Shown here one piece after another: positions 35,650-43,844 of a stretch of DNA of 64,000 nucleotides. The stretch comes from Granulicella sp. Its GTDB lineage: Bacteria; Acidobacteriota; Terriglobia; Terriglobales; Acidobacteriaceae. Below the pieces are notes generated by a model. The model was not told the origin of the DNA. It saw only the letters and a program-made list of their open reading frames with translations, and made no database searches. The stretch is from NCBI GenBank assembly GCA_027365345.1, contig DAHXNO010000199.1:1-64000 (forward strand), written 5' to 3'. The position numbers were made by a program, and so were the translations under genes. Every line of letters begins with the position of its first letter. The first letter of the stretch is position 1.

Positions 35650-36312
35650 ATGTCTATCAGGTTGGAAGAGGATTACGGTGAGCCGTTGGGGGCCATGGGT
35701 CCATTGACGAGTGACGCGAGCAGAGATGGCGGCGGCGGGCAGTTGACGCTGAGCGACGCCAGTGTGCAGGAGATCTATGCGGAGCTGCTGCGACGCATTG
35801 GTGAAGATCCGGAGCGGGATGGGCTGAGAGCTACCCCCAGGCGCATGGAAGAGGCGATGGCGTTCCTTACCCGGGGCTATCTGCAGACGATCGACGAGGT
35901 GCTGCATGATGCCTTGTTCGACGTAGATTACGATGAGATGGTGATTGTGCGGGATATCGAGTTTTACTCTTTGTGCGAGCATCATCTGCTGCCGTTCTTT
36001 GGAAAGGCGCACATCGCCTATATTCCCCGAGGCAAGGTGGTGGGGCTGAGCAAGCTGCCGCGCATGGTGGATGCGTTTGCGCGCCGGTTGCAGGTGCAGG
36101 AGCGCCTGACGCAGCAGATTGCGCAGGCGATAGAGGATGCCGTTCATCCGCAGGGCGTGGGTGTGGTGATGGAGGCGCAGCATCTTTGTATGATGATGCG
36201 AGGCGTGGAGAAGCAGACCTCGCTGACGGTGACCAGTGCGATGCGCGGAGTCTTCAAGAGCCAGCAGCAGACCAGAAATGAGTTCCTCTCGCTGGTGCTG
36301 GAGCACCGCTAG
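35650..36312 (+). CDS. folE: GTP cyclohydrolase I
   Basis: A 220-residue enzyme converting GTP to 7,8-dihydroneopterin triphosphate, the first step of folate/biopterin synthesis. Zinc ligands are Cys109 and His112 in [15 protein letters not shown] and Cys180 in [12 protein letters not shown]; catalytic-core motifs [20 protein letters not shown] and QERLTQQIA are intact. The first 40 residues are a non-conserved extension. ATG 35650 follows GAGAGGGG. It ends 46 bases before the left boundary repeat of the neighbouring element and is not disrupted by it. Confidence 0.96.
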   Translation: MSIRLEEDYGEPLGAMGPLTSDASRDGGGGQLTLSDASVQEIYAELLRRIGEDPERDGLRATPRRMEEAMAFLTRGYLQTIDEVLHDALFDVDYDEMVIVRDIEFYSLCEHHLLPFFGKAHIAYIPRGKVVGLSKLPRMVDAFARRLQVQERLTQQIAQAIEDAVHPQGVGVVMEAQHLCMMMRGVEKQTSLTVTSAMRGVFKSQQQTRNEFLSLVLEHR

Positions 36313-36357
36313 GCTGAAGCGGCAACGTCAAGATCGGCTTCGCGCGCAGCGCCGCAG

Positions 36358-36371
36358 ACCGGTTTTGCAGA
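36358..36371 (+). repeat. Left boundary direct repeat (attL-like)
   Basis: ACCGGTTTTGCAGA, identical to 40718-40731. It lies 46 bases after folE. The spacing and the presence of an integrase remnant near the other copy suggest an attachment-site core. Confidence 0.5.
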
Positions 36372-36455
36372 GCCGAAATCTCCAGCATTTTCAGTTATTT
36401 AGAGGAATCCATCGGTACTGAAAAGTACGGAAAAGCACGCATCGGAATCCACACC

Positions 36456-36476
36456 ATGGGTTGAAAATGGGTTGAA
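36456..36476 (+). repeat. Two ATGGGTTGAA direct repeats, arm-type site candidate
   Basis: ATGGGTTGAA occurs at 36456-36465 and 36467-36476, one base apart, about 90 bases inside the left boundary repeat. The same ATGGGTTG octamer recurs as a spaced inverted-orientation pair near the right boundary. Confidence 0.45.
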
Positions 36477-36530
36477 GATTTGCCTTGGTAAAGCCGGCCA
36501 GTATCCGCAGGCAACGCGTGATGTAGACAC

Positions 36531-36719
36531 ATGAAAGGCGCCTTTCCTCGCGAACCTTGGCTCGATACGGATGAGGCTGCAGCGATCATGAAAATACATC
36601 CGAAGACTCTCCAGCGATTCGCGCGGCTCGGTCGCATCCGAAGAGTCCATAGCGGCAAGCTCTGGAGGTTCCGTGCCTCTGAAATCGACGCCTGGATCGA
36701 CCGACAAATCGCTGGTTGA
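36531..36719 (+). CDS. Excisionase/MerR-like helix-turn-helix protein
   Basis: A 62-residue DNA-binding protein with the HTH_17 (excisionase) pattern LDTDEAAAIMKIHPKTLQRFARLGRIRRVHSGKLWRFRASEIDAWI, in which the wing RVHSGKLWRF follows the recognition helix. Short proteins of this type act as recombination directionality factors or small regulators in integrative elements. It sits 160 bases inside the left boundary repeat and next to the ATGGGTTG repeats. No good ribosome binding site is visible. Confidence 0.75.
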   Translation: MKGAFPREPWLDTDEAAAIMKIHPKTLQRFARLGRIRRVHSGKLWRFRASEIDAWIDRQIAG

Positions 36720-36763
36720 AATTTCTTCTTTGAGAAATCTAAAGTTCCATCTAAGATTACTCA

Positions 36764-37936
36764 ATGGGTCTTACGCAGCGAAAGCTGGCGGGTGTTCTTG
36801 AAAGAGCGGCCCGCCATTATCCGGCGTTAGTGGTCACAGGCCCGCGCCGCGCGGGAAAGACGACTCTGTTTCGCCGGACGTTTCCCCAAGCCAAATACAT
36901 TCTGCTGGAAGACCGAGACATTCAGGCGCGGGTGCGGAGCGATCCGCGCGCGTTCCTGGAAGAGCTGCGCCCGCCGGTCATCTTCGACGAAATCCAGAAT
37001 GTCCCGGAACTGTTCGATTACGTCCGCACGTTGATTGACGCGAAGCCGCGCCGCATGGGGCAGTGGCTCTTTACCGGCTCGCAGGAGGCGCCGCTGATGC
37101 AGGGCATCACGGAGTCGATGGCCGGTCGCGCAGCCATTCTCCAACTGCTCCCGTTCAGTCTCTCAGAGACGCCCAAGGTGAATCTGCTCTATGGAGGATT
37201 TCCCGAGGTCCTGGCTCGGCCCAAAGCGCGGGCGTTGTGGTTTTCGTCCTATCTGCAAACGTACCTCGAACGCGACGTGCGGGCCATTACGAATGTGCGC
37301 GACCTGGTGACGTTCCGCCGGTTCCTGTCGCTGCTGGCGTCCCGGCACGGACAGGTGCTCAACAAAACCGACCTCGCTGCGCCGCTTGGCGTTTCGGCGC
37401 CGACGGTCGGCGAGTGGCTGCACATTCTGGAGATGACGGGGCAAGTCATCGTTGTGCCTCCGTACTTCGAGAACTTCGGCAAGCGGATCATCAAGTCGTC
37501 AAAAGTTTACTGGGCAGACTGCGGGATGGCCTGTTACCTCCTGGGGATCACCTCGCAGAGCGAGTTGGAAAGATCGCCCTTTCTCGGGCCGCTGTTTGAG
37601 GGCTTCGTGGCTGCGGAGATACTCAAGAGCCAGGTCAATCGGGGAGAGCGCAAGGAACTGTATTTCTTCCGCGATCAACAGGGCCTGGAAGTGGATTTTC
37701 TGATTCCGCGTCCGAATGCCGGACTGTGGCCGGTCGAGGCAAAGGCGAGCAAAACCGTTCGGCCCGCGATGGCTGCTCCGCTGCTATCTCTCCAGAAGGC
37801 ACTCGGAGATCGGGCAAAACGGCTTATCCTAGTGCATCGAAAATCCGCTGCCTCAGTTTCGACTAGCGCGATTGCTCCCGGCGTGGAAGCGCTGGATGTG
37901 GGGCAACTGGTGGCCGACTTAAGCCAGAGCCGGTGA
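36764..37936 (+). CDS. AAA-family ATPase with DUF4143 domain
   Basis: A 390-residue protein. The N-terminal AAA_14 domain has Walker A GPRRAGKTT at 26-34, Walker B PVIFDEIQN at 71-79 and sensor LFTGSQEA. A winged-helix-like middle (LAAPLGVSAPTVGEWLHILEMTGQVI) leads to the DUF4143 C-domain with GLEVDFL and PVEAKAS, a D...ExK arrangement like restriction-endonuclease folds. The family is widespread in genomic islands and its role is unproven; a defence or toxin-like function has been suggested. It is complete and appears to be the only intact large gene in this element. Confidence 0.82.
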   Translation: MGLTQRKLAGVLERAARHYPALVVTGPRRAGKTTLFRRTFPQAKYILLEDRDIQARVRSDPRAFLEELRPPVIFDEIQNVPELFDYVRTLIDAKPRRMGQWLFTGSQEAPLMQGITESMAGRAAILQLLPFSLSETPKVNLLYGGFPEVLARPKARALWFSSYLQTYLERDVRAITNVRDLVTFRRFLSLLASRHGQVLNKTDLAAPLGVSAPTVGEWLHILEMTGQVIVVPPYFENFGKRIIKSSKVYWADCGMACYLLGITSQSELERSPFLGPLFEGFVAAEILKSQVNRGERKELYFFRDQQGLEVDFLIPRPNAGLWPVEAKASKTVRPAMAAPLLSLQKALGDRAKRLILVHRKSAASVSTSAIAPGVEALDVGQLVADLSQSR

Positions 37937-38125
37937 TGCAGTTGCGCGGTTCGCACAGACCCTCGAACTGGCTTTGGACGACACTCGAACAGGGCCGGAC
38001 ACCGTTCGATCTCTGTTCGATTTCAATTCAGTGCCGGATGGTGAACCGACCTGCGTAAGCCGTCAGGCTTAGGGATGGTGTCTAACCCTGACCACGGCAT
38101 TCCAACTCCGCCGCCGTCGCTCTCC

Positions 38126-38167
38126 CATGTGTTTCTGGACACATGAGAAGAATACATTCTTCTCATG
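38126..38167. terminator. Two overlapping perfect inverted repeats after the DUF4143 gene
   Basis: CATGTGT (38126-38132) pairs with ACACATG (38139-38145), and CATGAGAAGAAT (38142-38153) pairs with ATTCTTCTCATG (38156-38167) around a 2-base loop. They share CATG, so the hairpins are mutually exclusive. The position between convergent genes suggests a bidirectional terminator; there is no long U-tract, and a protein-binding palindrome is the alternative. Confidence 0.5.
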
Positions 38168-38197
38168 ACTGGCGCTCGCCCGCAGCGGAGGCGTCAG

Positions 38198-38970
38198 TCA
38201 AGGCCGCTCGTTCTTGGCGCGCCGCGCAGCGGCGGAGAGCCTTTGCGGACGCCGAAGCTTCGGAGCGGAGGGTACTCGGCCACGGCTGCTCAGCGCTTCG
38301 AGCTTCGCCGAGAGAGACACGATGCGAGCCTGGCTCGCCGCATCGCCTGATAGATGTCCCGGCAGTGCATCGAGGAACCGTGACGCCGACAGAAGGCCGC
38401 GCACGGCCTCTGCAAGAAACGCGCGAAGATCGGGTGATGCTTCGCCAACCTCTTGCAGCAGCGACGGGCGTCCATCGATAACCGTGATGAAGTCTTCCAG
38501 GTCACGGCTTGCGAAGTAGTCCGCGTGGCCGCGCCCTCGGAACGCTTCAATCTTGGCGCCAAGGAATATGGTGCGGTGATGGCCTTGAGCTTTAGGCCGC
38601 TGGGCAATTCGACTTCTATAGCGGTGCGAAGCGCGTCGGCATACCAGCGGTTGGAGAATCCAAGAATCGACGCGGCGATCGGCATTACATCCAGCACCAG
38701 TTCGCCATGCTGCCACCGGCAGAGCGGCGCGCCTTCTCGGCTGTCCTCTGTGAACCCTAGCGCACGGAGCCGCTCGGAGAACGCCGCGTAATCCGCGTAA
38801 GAGACGATCTCCGAGATGACATCGACATCATAGGTCCGACGCACTGGCGCTGCGCCAGGGTCGCTGATGAGCAGTCCAGTGGCGCAGCCACCGACGAAGA
38901 CGATCTCAGGCAGCAGCGGGCGCAGCTTCTGTGCCGCGCTCTCCAGAAGGTCAAGGTTTGGAAAGTCCAT
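38198..38970 (-). pseudogene. Frameshifted nucleotidyltransferase (AbiEii/MNT-like)
   Basis: The 5-prime part reads a nucleotidyltransferase start, EIVFVGGCATGLLISDP with TYDVDVI giving the G-G...DxD site, then WYADALRTAIEV and KAITAPY. After about position 38565 the family sequence continues only in the next frame: GAKIEAFRGRGHADYFASRDLEDFITVIDGRP through LDALPGHLSGDAASQ. Loss of a single base in the T-run after ATAT (minus strand) explains the shift. The intact homologs are about 250 residues and resemble AbiEii/MNT-type toxins that nucleotidylate RNA or proteins. Its start overlaps the upstream HTH gene by 20 bases. Confidence 0.75.
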
Positions 38971-39505
38971 CAGAGGCTCCCTGTAGTCTCTTGGTCAATT
39001 CCTTCACTGCAATCTCGCGCTCCCGCGCCGTGCCGTCGCGCACGGCATCTACCAGCACCAGCAACTCATAGAGATGCGGGTCGGAGAGCGCAGCCTTCGG
39101 CACATTCTTGTGCAACGGAGAGTAGCTGTATCCGCGCACCGAGCCTTCCGCATACGGCCAGACCGGCGGCGGTTCCTTGCCTTGCTCCAGGTGCTGTTTC
39201 AGCGGCGAAGCAGCATACCGTGTAGGCACTCCGCGCGTCATAGCGCCGAGCTCGGCGGGAAAGGCGTACCGTATCCCGTGCAGCAGGAACTCAAGCAACG
39301 CGGACCGATTGAGCCTATCCTTCAGCGCCGGCCCCTGCACGAAGTGTGAGGCCCGCGCCCGTTTGATGGACGCATAGACCTCCGATGGGTACAGATGCAG
39401 ATCGTTCGCTAACTGAAGATACGGAGGCCGATCCCCCTCAATTAAGGAGAGCTTGAGCAGGACGACGATGTCTAACGGCCTCAGCACGAATCTAGAATAG
39501 CGCAT
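38951..39505 (-). CDS. Winged-helix-type protein, putative antitoxin/regulator of the nucleotidyltransferase
   Basis: A 184-residue protein starting MRYSRFVLRPLDIVVLLKLSL. Residues about 8-55 look like a winged helix (LKLSLIEGDRPPYLQLANDLHLYPSEVYASIKRARAS). The remainder (LLEFLLHGIRYAFPAELGAMTRGVPTRYAASPL, then WPYAEGSVRGYSYSPLH) is a conserved-looking domain that I cannot name. It overlaps the nucleotidyltransferase gene by 20 bases, the arrangement expected of an antitoxin-first toxin-antitoxin operon. The upstream DNA (39510-39560) is strikingly AT-rich and probably holds the promoter. Confidence 0.65.
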   Translation of the reverse strand: MRYSRFVLRPLDIVVLLKLSLIEGDRPPYLQLANDLHLYPSEVYASIKRARASHFVQGPALKDRLNRSALLEFLLHGIRYAFPAELGAMTRGVPTRYAASPLKQHLEQGKEPPPVWPYAEGSVRGYSYSPLHKNVPKAALSDPHLYELLVLVDAVRDGTAREREIAVKELTKRLQGASDGLSKP

Positions 39506-39672
39506 GTTGTACAATATTCAAATAAAAAGAATTATGTATATAAAACCAACTGAATAACTCATCCGAGCTCAAGAGGCGAGCTGAGCCGAAGTGCAGCAGC
39601 CATCGCCCGGCGTTAGATAGTTCTGGTTCGACCTGCCCTATGATGTTTCTTTCTAGTGCCAGAGAATCTCCA

Positions 39673-40149
39673 ATGGTCGGGGCATCGGGTGAATTCTACG
39701 TGCTGGCTCGTCTTTCGTTGCTGGGCGAAATTGCAGCGCAAGCCCCTGAAGGAGCGCCGACTGCCGACATTCTGATTGCGTCGTCGGCTGGTGATCGGCT
39801 CTGCTCTGTTCAAGTGAAGGCAAGGCAGGCAAAGGGATCAGATCATGGTTGGCACATGAGCAAGAAGCACGAGGCTATCAAGTCAGCGAGCCTCTTTTAC
39901 GCATTCTTCGATTTTGGCAAGCTGACAGAGCCGAAGCCGATTACTTACATTGTTCCATCGGCTGTAGTCGCTGAAGTGCTTCAGTCGATGCATCGCGCTT
40001 GGCACAGAGGGGAACTGTTCCGGCGAGAGCACGACCGCCTCTTTTGTGCGCCGGGTGACGTTCTTGATCTTGACGAGGTCGATTGGGTTGCGGCGCTCCA
40101 TCGGCAGGTGCTCCCAGAGCGTCGCCAAGTCAAAGAGCTTGTGCATTAA
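39673..40149 (+). pseudogene. Nuclease-like (PD-(D/E)XK) gene fused at its 3-prime end to antisense integrase sequence
   Basis: Residues 1 to about 112 (MVGASGEFYVLARLSLLGEIAAQ, PTADILIAS, CSVQVKARQ, GWHMSKKHE, ITYIVPSAVVAEVL) match a small family with a PD-(D/E)XK-like core: D in ADI and the QVK motif. From about 40010 the plus-strand frame simply reads through the integrase remnant on the opposite strand (RREHDRLFCAPGDV...), so the natural C-terminus has been replaced. The chimeric frame stops at 40149. It is probably a deletion scar that inactivated both genes. Confidence 0.65.
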
Positions 40150-40584
40150 GGTCCGCAGATGCGCTTTGGTGAGCGGTGCCAGGTCGAGGCTCTGAAACCA
40201 CGCGTGCAGTTCAGCCGGTCGAATCTCCGAGACAATCTGCGTTCCCCACTGTGGCCGCAGTCGTCGCTTGATGATCGAGGTGTGCGAGCCTTTGGTGGAG
40301 GCCCGTGAGGGCAACTCTTCCGCGACGTAGCGGTCGAGCAGGGCATTGAAGGTGACATCCTTCGCCCGCGCATACTCAGTGTCTTCGTTCAGCTTGAGGA
40401 GTTGGGATTCGACCTTTTGCCGGCTGGCCTTCTCTGTTCGATAGAGTGCGCCGTCGAAGTACTAGCTACGGAGGAGGCGCTTGCCATCCTGCTCAAGCTA
40501 GTAACGAAACTCCCAGGCGAAGCCGCTGGCCCGCTTCACACGACGAATCGAACCCTGCTGATACTTGTCCCGACGAATTTTCAT
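40000..40584 (-). pseudogene. Tyrosine recombinase (phage-type integrase) remnant
   Basis: Reading from ATG 40584 gives MKIRRDKYQQGSIRRVKR, then an N-terminal arm-binding-type segment interrupted by two in-frame TAG stops at about 40500 and 40470, then YFDGALYRTEKASRQKVE and a core-binding domain (KGSHTSIIKRRLRPQWGTQIVSEIRPAELHAWFQ, RRNPIDLVKIKNVTRRTKE). The sequence ends at VLSPEQF near 40010, so the whole catalytic domain with the R...HxxR...Y residues is missing. Its start lies 134 bases inside the right boundary repeat, the usual position of an integrase gene next to its attachment site. Confidence 0.8.
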
Positions 40585-40657
40585 CAACCCATCTCCAACC
40601 CATTTTGCAAGGGTCGTTCTGAGAGCATTCTGCCTCATCCTGGGTTATTATGGGTTG
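40585..40657. repeat. ATGGGTTG repeats near the right end, arm-type site candidate
   Basis: The complement of ATGGGTTG occurs at 40585-40592 and 40596-40603 (two copies three bases apart, minus-strand orientation), and a forward copy at 40650-40657. This mirrors the pair at 36456-36476. Tandem short repeats flanking a core are typical integrase arm-binding sites. Confidence 0.45.
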
Positions 40658-40717
40658 GTCAAAATCTTGAAACCGTCGTAAGTTATTGAGCGCATTTTGT
40701 GGATCGAACCAACGAAT

Positions 40718-40731
40718 ACCGGTTTTGCAGA
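40718..40731 (+). repeat. Right boundary direct repeat (attR-like)
   Basis: ACCGGTTTTGCAGA, identical to 36358-36371, lying 115 bases before the truB start. With the left copy it encloses the integrase remnant and the other element genes. Confidence 0.5.
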
Positions 40732-40845
40732 CCAGGTGTGGGGTGGCCGGCGAAGCTTGCCTGGATCCAGCGGGTCTGGATCTGGCCCTTCAGATCCGCT
40801 GCTCGCAAGAGATGCAGAGCGGAAGTGAGCGACAATAGCATCTGC

Positions 40846-41718
40846 ATGAATGGACTGTTGATTCTGGATAAACCTGCGGGAATGACCTCGCATGATGTGG
40901 TGGCGATTGTTCGCCGGGCGACGGCGGAGCGATCCGTGGGCCACCTGGGGACGCTGGATCCCATGGCGACGGGAGTGCTTCCGCTGCTGCTGGGCAAGTA
41001 CACGCGGCTGGCGCAGTTTTTTGGGCAGGCGGAGAAGTTCTATACCGGCTCCATCCGGTTTGGCTTTGCGACGGATAGCTTTGATGCCGAGGGGGAACCG
41101 GCAGGATTGGCGCGTCCGCTGCTGTTGCCGCTGGAGCAGTTGCGGGCTTTGGCCGCCGGCTTTCATGGTGAGATGGAGCAGATGCCCCCGGCCTTCTCTG
41201 CCAAGAAGATCCACGGGGTTCCCGCGCATCGCCTGGCGCGAGCCGGCAAGGAAGTTCCGGTGAGGGCGGCACGGATTACCATCCAGGAGTTTGAGTTGCT
41301 GGGGTTGGAGGGTGAGACGGCAACCTTCCGCATGCGGATCTCGGCCGGAGGCTACGTGCGCTCCGTGGCGCATGCGCTGGGTGAGATGGCGGGATGCGGC
41401 GCCCATCTGGCGTCACTGCGCAGGACGCAGGCGGGGCTGTTTACGCTGGATCAGGCGATCGCTCTGGACGAACTGCAGCGGATGACGCCGCAGGAGGTGG
41501 AGGCCAGGTTGCCGCATCCGCGGTCGCTGCTGCCGGAGATGCCGTCGGTGACGGTGGATGAGCAGACTGCGGGGAGGATCCGCAATGGGATGCAGGTGAA
41601 TCTGCCGGATTTCTCCAATGCTCCGCTGCTGAAGATCTTTACCGCGCCGCGGGAGTTGCTGGCTATCGGCAGAAGGGTTGCGGGCACGCTGGCGCAGCCA
41701 ATGGTCGTGCTCGGTTAG
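40846..41718 (+). CDS. truB: tRNA pseudouridine(55) synthase
   Basis: A 290-residue enzyme forming pseudouridine 55 in the T-loop of tRNAs. Catalytic Asp is in GHLGTLDPMATGVL; other family blocks are NGLLILDKPAGMTSHDVV at the N-terminus, KFYTGSIRFG, MPPAFSAKKIHG and ISAGGYVRSVAHALGE. ATG 40846 is fixed by the MNGLLILDKP start; the frame stays open upstream but that part lies in the element boundary. In many bacteria truB sits in the nusA-infB-rbfA operon; here it stands alone. Confidence 0.96.
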   Translation: MNGLLILDKPAGMTSHDVVAIVRRATAERSVGHLGTLDPMATGVLPLLLGKYTRLAQFFGQAEKFYTGSIRFGFATDSFDAEGEPAGLARPLLLPLEQLRALAAGFHGEMEQMPPAFSAKKIHGVPAHRLARAGKEVPVRAARITIQEFELLGLEGETATFRMRISAGGYVRSVAHALGEMAGCGAHLASLRRTQAGLFTLDQAIALDELQRMTPQEVEARLPHPRSLLPEMPSVTVDEQTAGRIRNGMQVNLPDFSNAPLLKIFTAPRELLAIGRRVAGTLAQPMVVLG

Positions 41719-41907
41719 GCGCGCAGGGAAGGATCAGCACGCAGCCATCGATCGAGAGATCTGGGTGCATCGACTCTTTGGGAAATCGATGCCTTTGGGA
41801 TTGGGGAGGATTGCTGGAGCCGGAGTGGAGGCGAGGCGCCGGCGGCGGTCGAATCCGATTCGGCGGCATGCGCAGCGCGTGGATTGCGGATGAGGCTGCG
41901 ACTGTCC

Positions 41908-42762
41908 TTATTTCTTCTTCAGGAGTGGGCGCAGAAGAGCTTCCACGTTGAGGGCCACCTGGCGGTCGCCCTGGGCGGTGGGGTGGATGCCGTCGTCCTG
42001 GATGTCCCCAGGGACTCCGTAGACGTTGCGCAGCAGGAAGGGGAGCAGGGGGACGCGAAATCGCCTGGCCAGTGCGGGATAAATAGCGTTGAAGCTGCGG
42101 ATGTAGTCCGGACCGTAGTCGGGCGGCAGGGTGATGCCGGCCAGCACGACGCGAGCGCCGCCTTGTTGGAGTTGCTGGATGATGGCGGCGAGGTTGGCCT
42201 GAGTCTGCTGGATGGGAAGGCCGCGCAGGCCGTCGTTGCCGCCGAACTCCACCACGACGATCCGCGGATGGAGGGCCAGGATGAGCTGCACGCGATCCAG
42301 GCCGTCCTTGGTGGTGTTGCCGCTGATGCCCGCGTTCAGAACGTGGTAGCGGTAGCCCTGGGCGTTCAGCAGGCGTTGCAGATCGGCGGGGTAGGATGCG
42401 GCAGGGTCAACGCCGTAACCGGCCGTGAGAGAGTCTCCAAAACAGACCAAAGCCGGGCGCGCATCCGCTGCACTGGGTTGGGATGGTGCAGGTTGGGATG
42501 GCGCGGGCTGGGAGGGCGCGGGCTGGGTGGGCGCGGAGCGTGGGGATACAGACGGCGCGGCGGGTGCTGCACGGAAAGCTCGCCCGGCTGGGTTGGAAGA
42601 AGGTTGCGCGGCGCTGCTGGGTGCCTGCCTGCAGCCACAGAAGAGAAGGCTCAGGGTGAGTGCGGCCAGCGCAACCGATCCGGAATCCAATGCAGCAGCC
42701 AACCCAGGGCCGGATACACTAGAGCCAACGCGGGCGCGCCTTACGATCCTGATTTGCTCCAC
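41908..42762 (-). CDS. GDSL/SGNH esterase, TesA-like arylesterase
   Basis: A 284-residue exported hydrolase. An N-terminal hydrophobic segment ending in LLFCGC may be a signal or lipoprotein signal. A low-complexity linker of repeated QPAPS units (about residues 70-92) follows, then the SGNH domain: block I LVCFGDSLTAGYG with the nucleophile Ser, block III FGGNDGLRG and block V DDGIHPTAQGD with the catalytic His. It is divergent from the YbbA/YbbP-like ABC genes, the same arrangement as tesA-ybbAP in E. coli, which supports the TesA-type assignment. The tandem GGGATGGNGCGGGCTGG-like repeats are in the linker-coding region (about 42480-42540). Confidence 0.88.
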   Translation of the reverse strand: MEQIRIVRRARVGSSVSGPGLAAALDSGSVALAALTLSLLFCGCRQAPSSAAQPSSNPAGRAFRAAPAAPSVSPRSAPTQPAPSQPAPSQPAPSQPSAADARPALVCFGDSLTAGYGVDPAASYPADLQRLLNAQGYRYHVLNAGISGNTTKDGLDRVQLILALHPRIVVVEFGGNDGLRGLPIQQTQANLAAIIQQLQQGGARVVLAGITLPPDYGPDYIRSFNAIYPALARRFRVPLLPFLLRNVYGVPGDIQDDGIHPTAQGDRQVALNVEALLRPLLKKK

Positions 42763-43094
42763 AGCTCCATTCTAGTGCCTCACGCGGTTCCTGCTGGGGC
42801 CGCACGCCGCCGTGGGACGGGGTGCAGGCAAGGGTGGAATCACCGGAAGACTCAGGCGCCAGGAATTGGAATCAAAGCCAGGGATCAAAGGGATCCATGG
42901 CTGCGCACGCCGCATCTGATCTCGAAGTGGAACTCCCGGGAGGGGCTGTTTGCCCACGGGCGTGGAGGGGTAGCCAGATCTTGAACAGCGCCGACGGAAG
43001 CAAGCAGGAAGAGCCAGGTGGGGCGGGGCTGGATGCGGTTATGGCTGTAACTTCCGGGGCTGCTGTTCCCAGAGCCGCGGATCCCGGAACCAAG
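42763..43094. other. Divergent intergenic region between the TesA-like and YbbA-like genes
   Basis: About 332 bases without another gene. The plus-strand frame of the ABC gene is open from 42822, but its translation before residue MSAPMIEV looks random. Promoters for both directions are expected here. Confidence 0.4.
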
Positions 43095-43844
43095 ATGTCT
43101 GCGCCCATGATCGAGGTGCGTGATCTGCGGAAGTCCTTGCGAACCGGCGCCGCGACCGTGGAGATTCTGCGTGGCATCAACTTCAGCGTGGCGCGCGGAG
43201 AGTTTGTGGCGATCATGGGAGCGTCCGGGTCAGGGAAGTCAACGCTGCTGGGGCTGTTGGCTGGGCTGGATAATCCCACCTCTGGAAGCGTGGCGCTGAA
43301 CGGCGCGGTGATCAGCGATCTGGCCGAGGACAAGCTGGCCCTGGTGCGGGGCAGAACGATTGGTTTTGTGTTCCAGAGCTATCAACTGATCCCGACTCTG
43401 ACGGCGCTGGAGAATGTCTTGCTGCCCTATGAGTTGAACGACGACCGGGGTGGATGGAAGGCCGGCGTGGAGCGCGCGCGAGGGCTGTTGGACTCCGTAG
43501 GGCTGAGCCGGCGGATGGAGCATTATCCGGTGCAGCTCTCCGGCGGAGAACAGCAGCGGGTTGCGCTGGCGCGGGCGTTTCTGCTGCGGCCGCCGATTGT
43601 GCTGGCCGATGAGCCTACAGGAAATCTGGATTCAGCCAACGGAGCGCACGTGCTGGAGCTGCTGCTGCGCCTGAATCGTGAGGAGGGTACGACGCTGGTG
43701 CTGGTGACCCATGATCCTGCGCTGGCAGCGCATGCCGGGCGAAGGATTACGCTGCGCGATGGCCAGGTAGTCAGCGACCAGACGCAGAGTGCTGCCATGC
43801 CGGAGGCTGCTTCAGGCCGGGTTGCAAGCCGGCCCGGGGAGTGA
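43095..43844 (+). CDS. ABC transporter ATP-binding protein, YbbA/LolD-like
   Basis: A roughly 249-residue ATPase of the MacB/LolD/YbbA group: Walker A GASGSGKST, Q-loop FVFQSYQLIPTLTALENV, signature LSGGEQQRVALARA, Walker B IVLADEPTGNLD and the H-loop VLVTHDP. The start is uncertain: 43095 (MSAPMIEV) fits homologs, 43107 and 43041 are alternatives, and none has a strong ribosome binding site. It is overlapped by the FtsX-like permease gene (GTGA), so both form one complex. The family couples ATP hydrolysis to mechanical work on periplasmic lipids, lipoproteins or peptides rather than classical import. Confidence 0.9.
   Translation: MSAPMIEVRDLRKSLRTGAATVEILRGINFSVARGEFVAIMGASGSGKSTLLGLLAGLDNPTSGSVALNGAVISDLAEDKLALVRGRTIGFVFQSYQLIPTLTALENVLLPYELNDDRGGWKAGVERARGLLDSVGLSRRMEHYPVQLSGGEQQRVALARAFLLRPPIVLADEPTGNLDSANGAHVLELLLRLNREEGTTLVLVTHDPALAAHAGRRITLRDGQVVSDQTQSAAMPEAASGRVASRPGE

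Larger units (their letters stand above)
36358..40731. mobile_element. Putative decayed integrative element between folE and truB
   Basis: The 4.37-kb segment is bounded by the direct repeat ACCGGTTTTGCAGA (36358-36371 and 40718-40731). Inside are repeated ATGGGTTG motifs at both ends, an excisionase-like HTH gene, a DUF4143 ATPase, an HTH/nucleotidyltransferase pair, a nuclease-like fragment and a broken tyrosine integrase whose N-terminus faces the right end. Several of these genes are damaged, so the element is probably immobile. Boundaries are inferred from the repeats and content. Confidence 0.55.

Noticed and set aside
36764-40149. Defence-island or CRISPR-linked system in the folE-truB segment
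   Set aside because: No cas genes, no repeat-spacer array and no known multi-gene defence set; the content fits a decayed small integrative element with a toxin-antitoxin-like pair.
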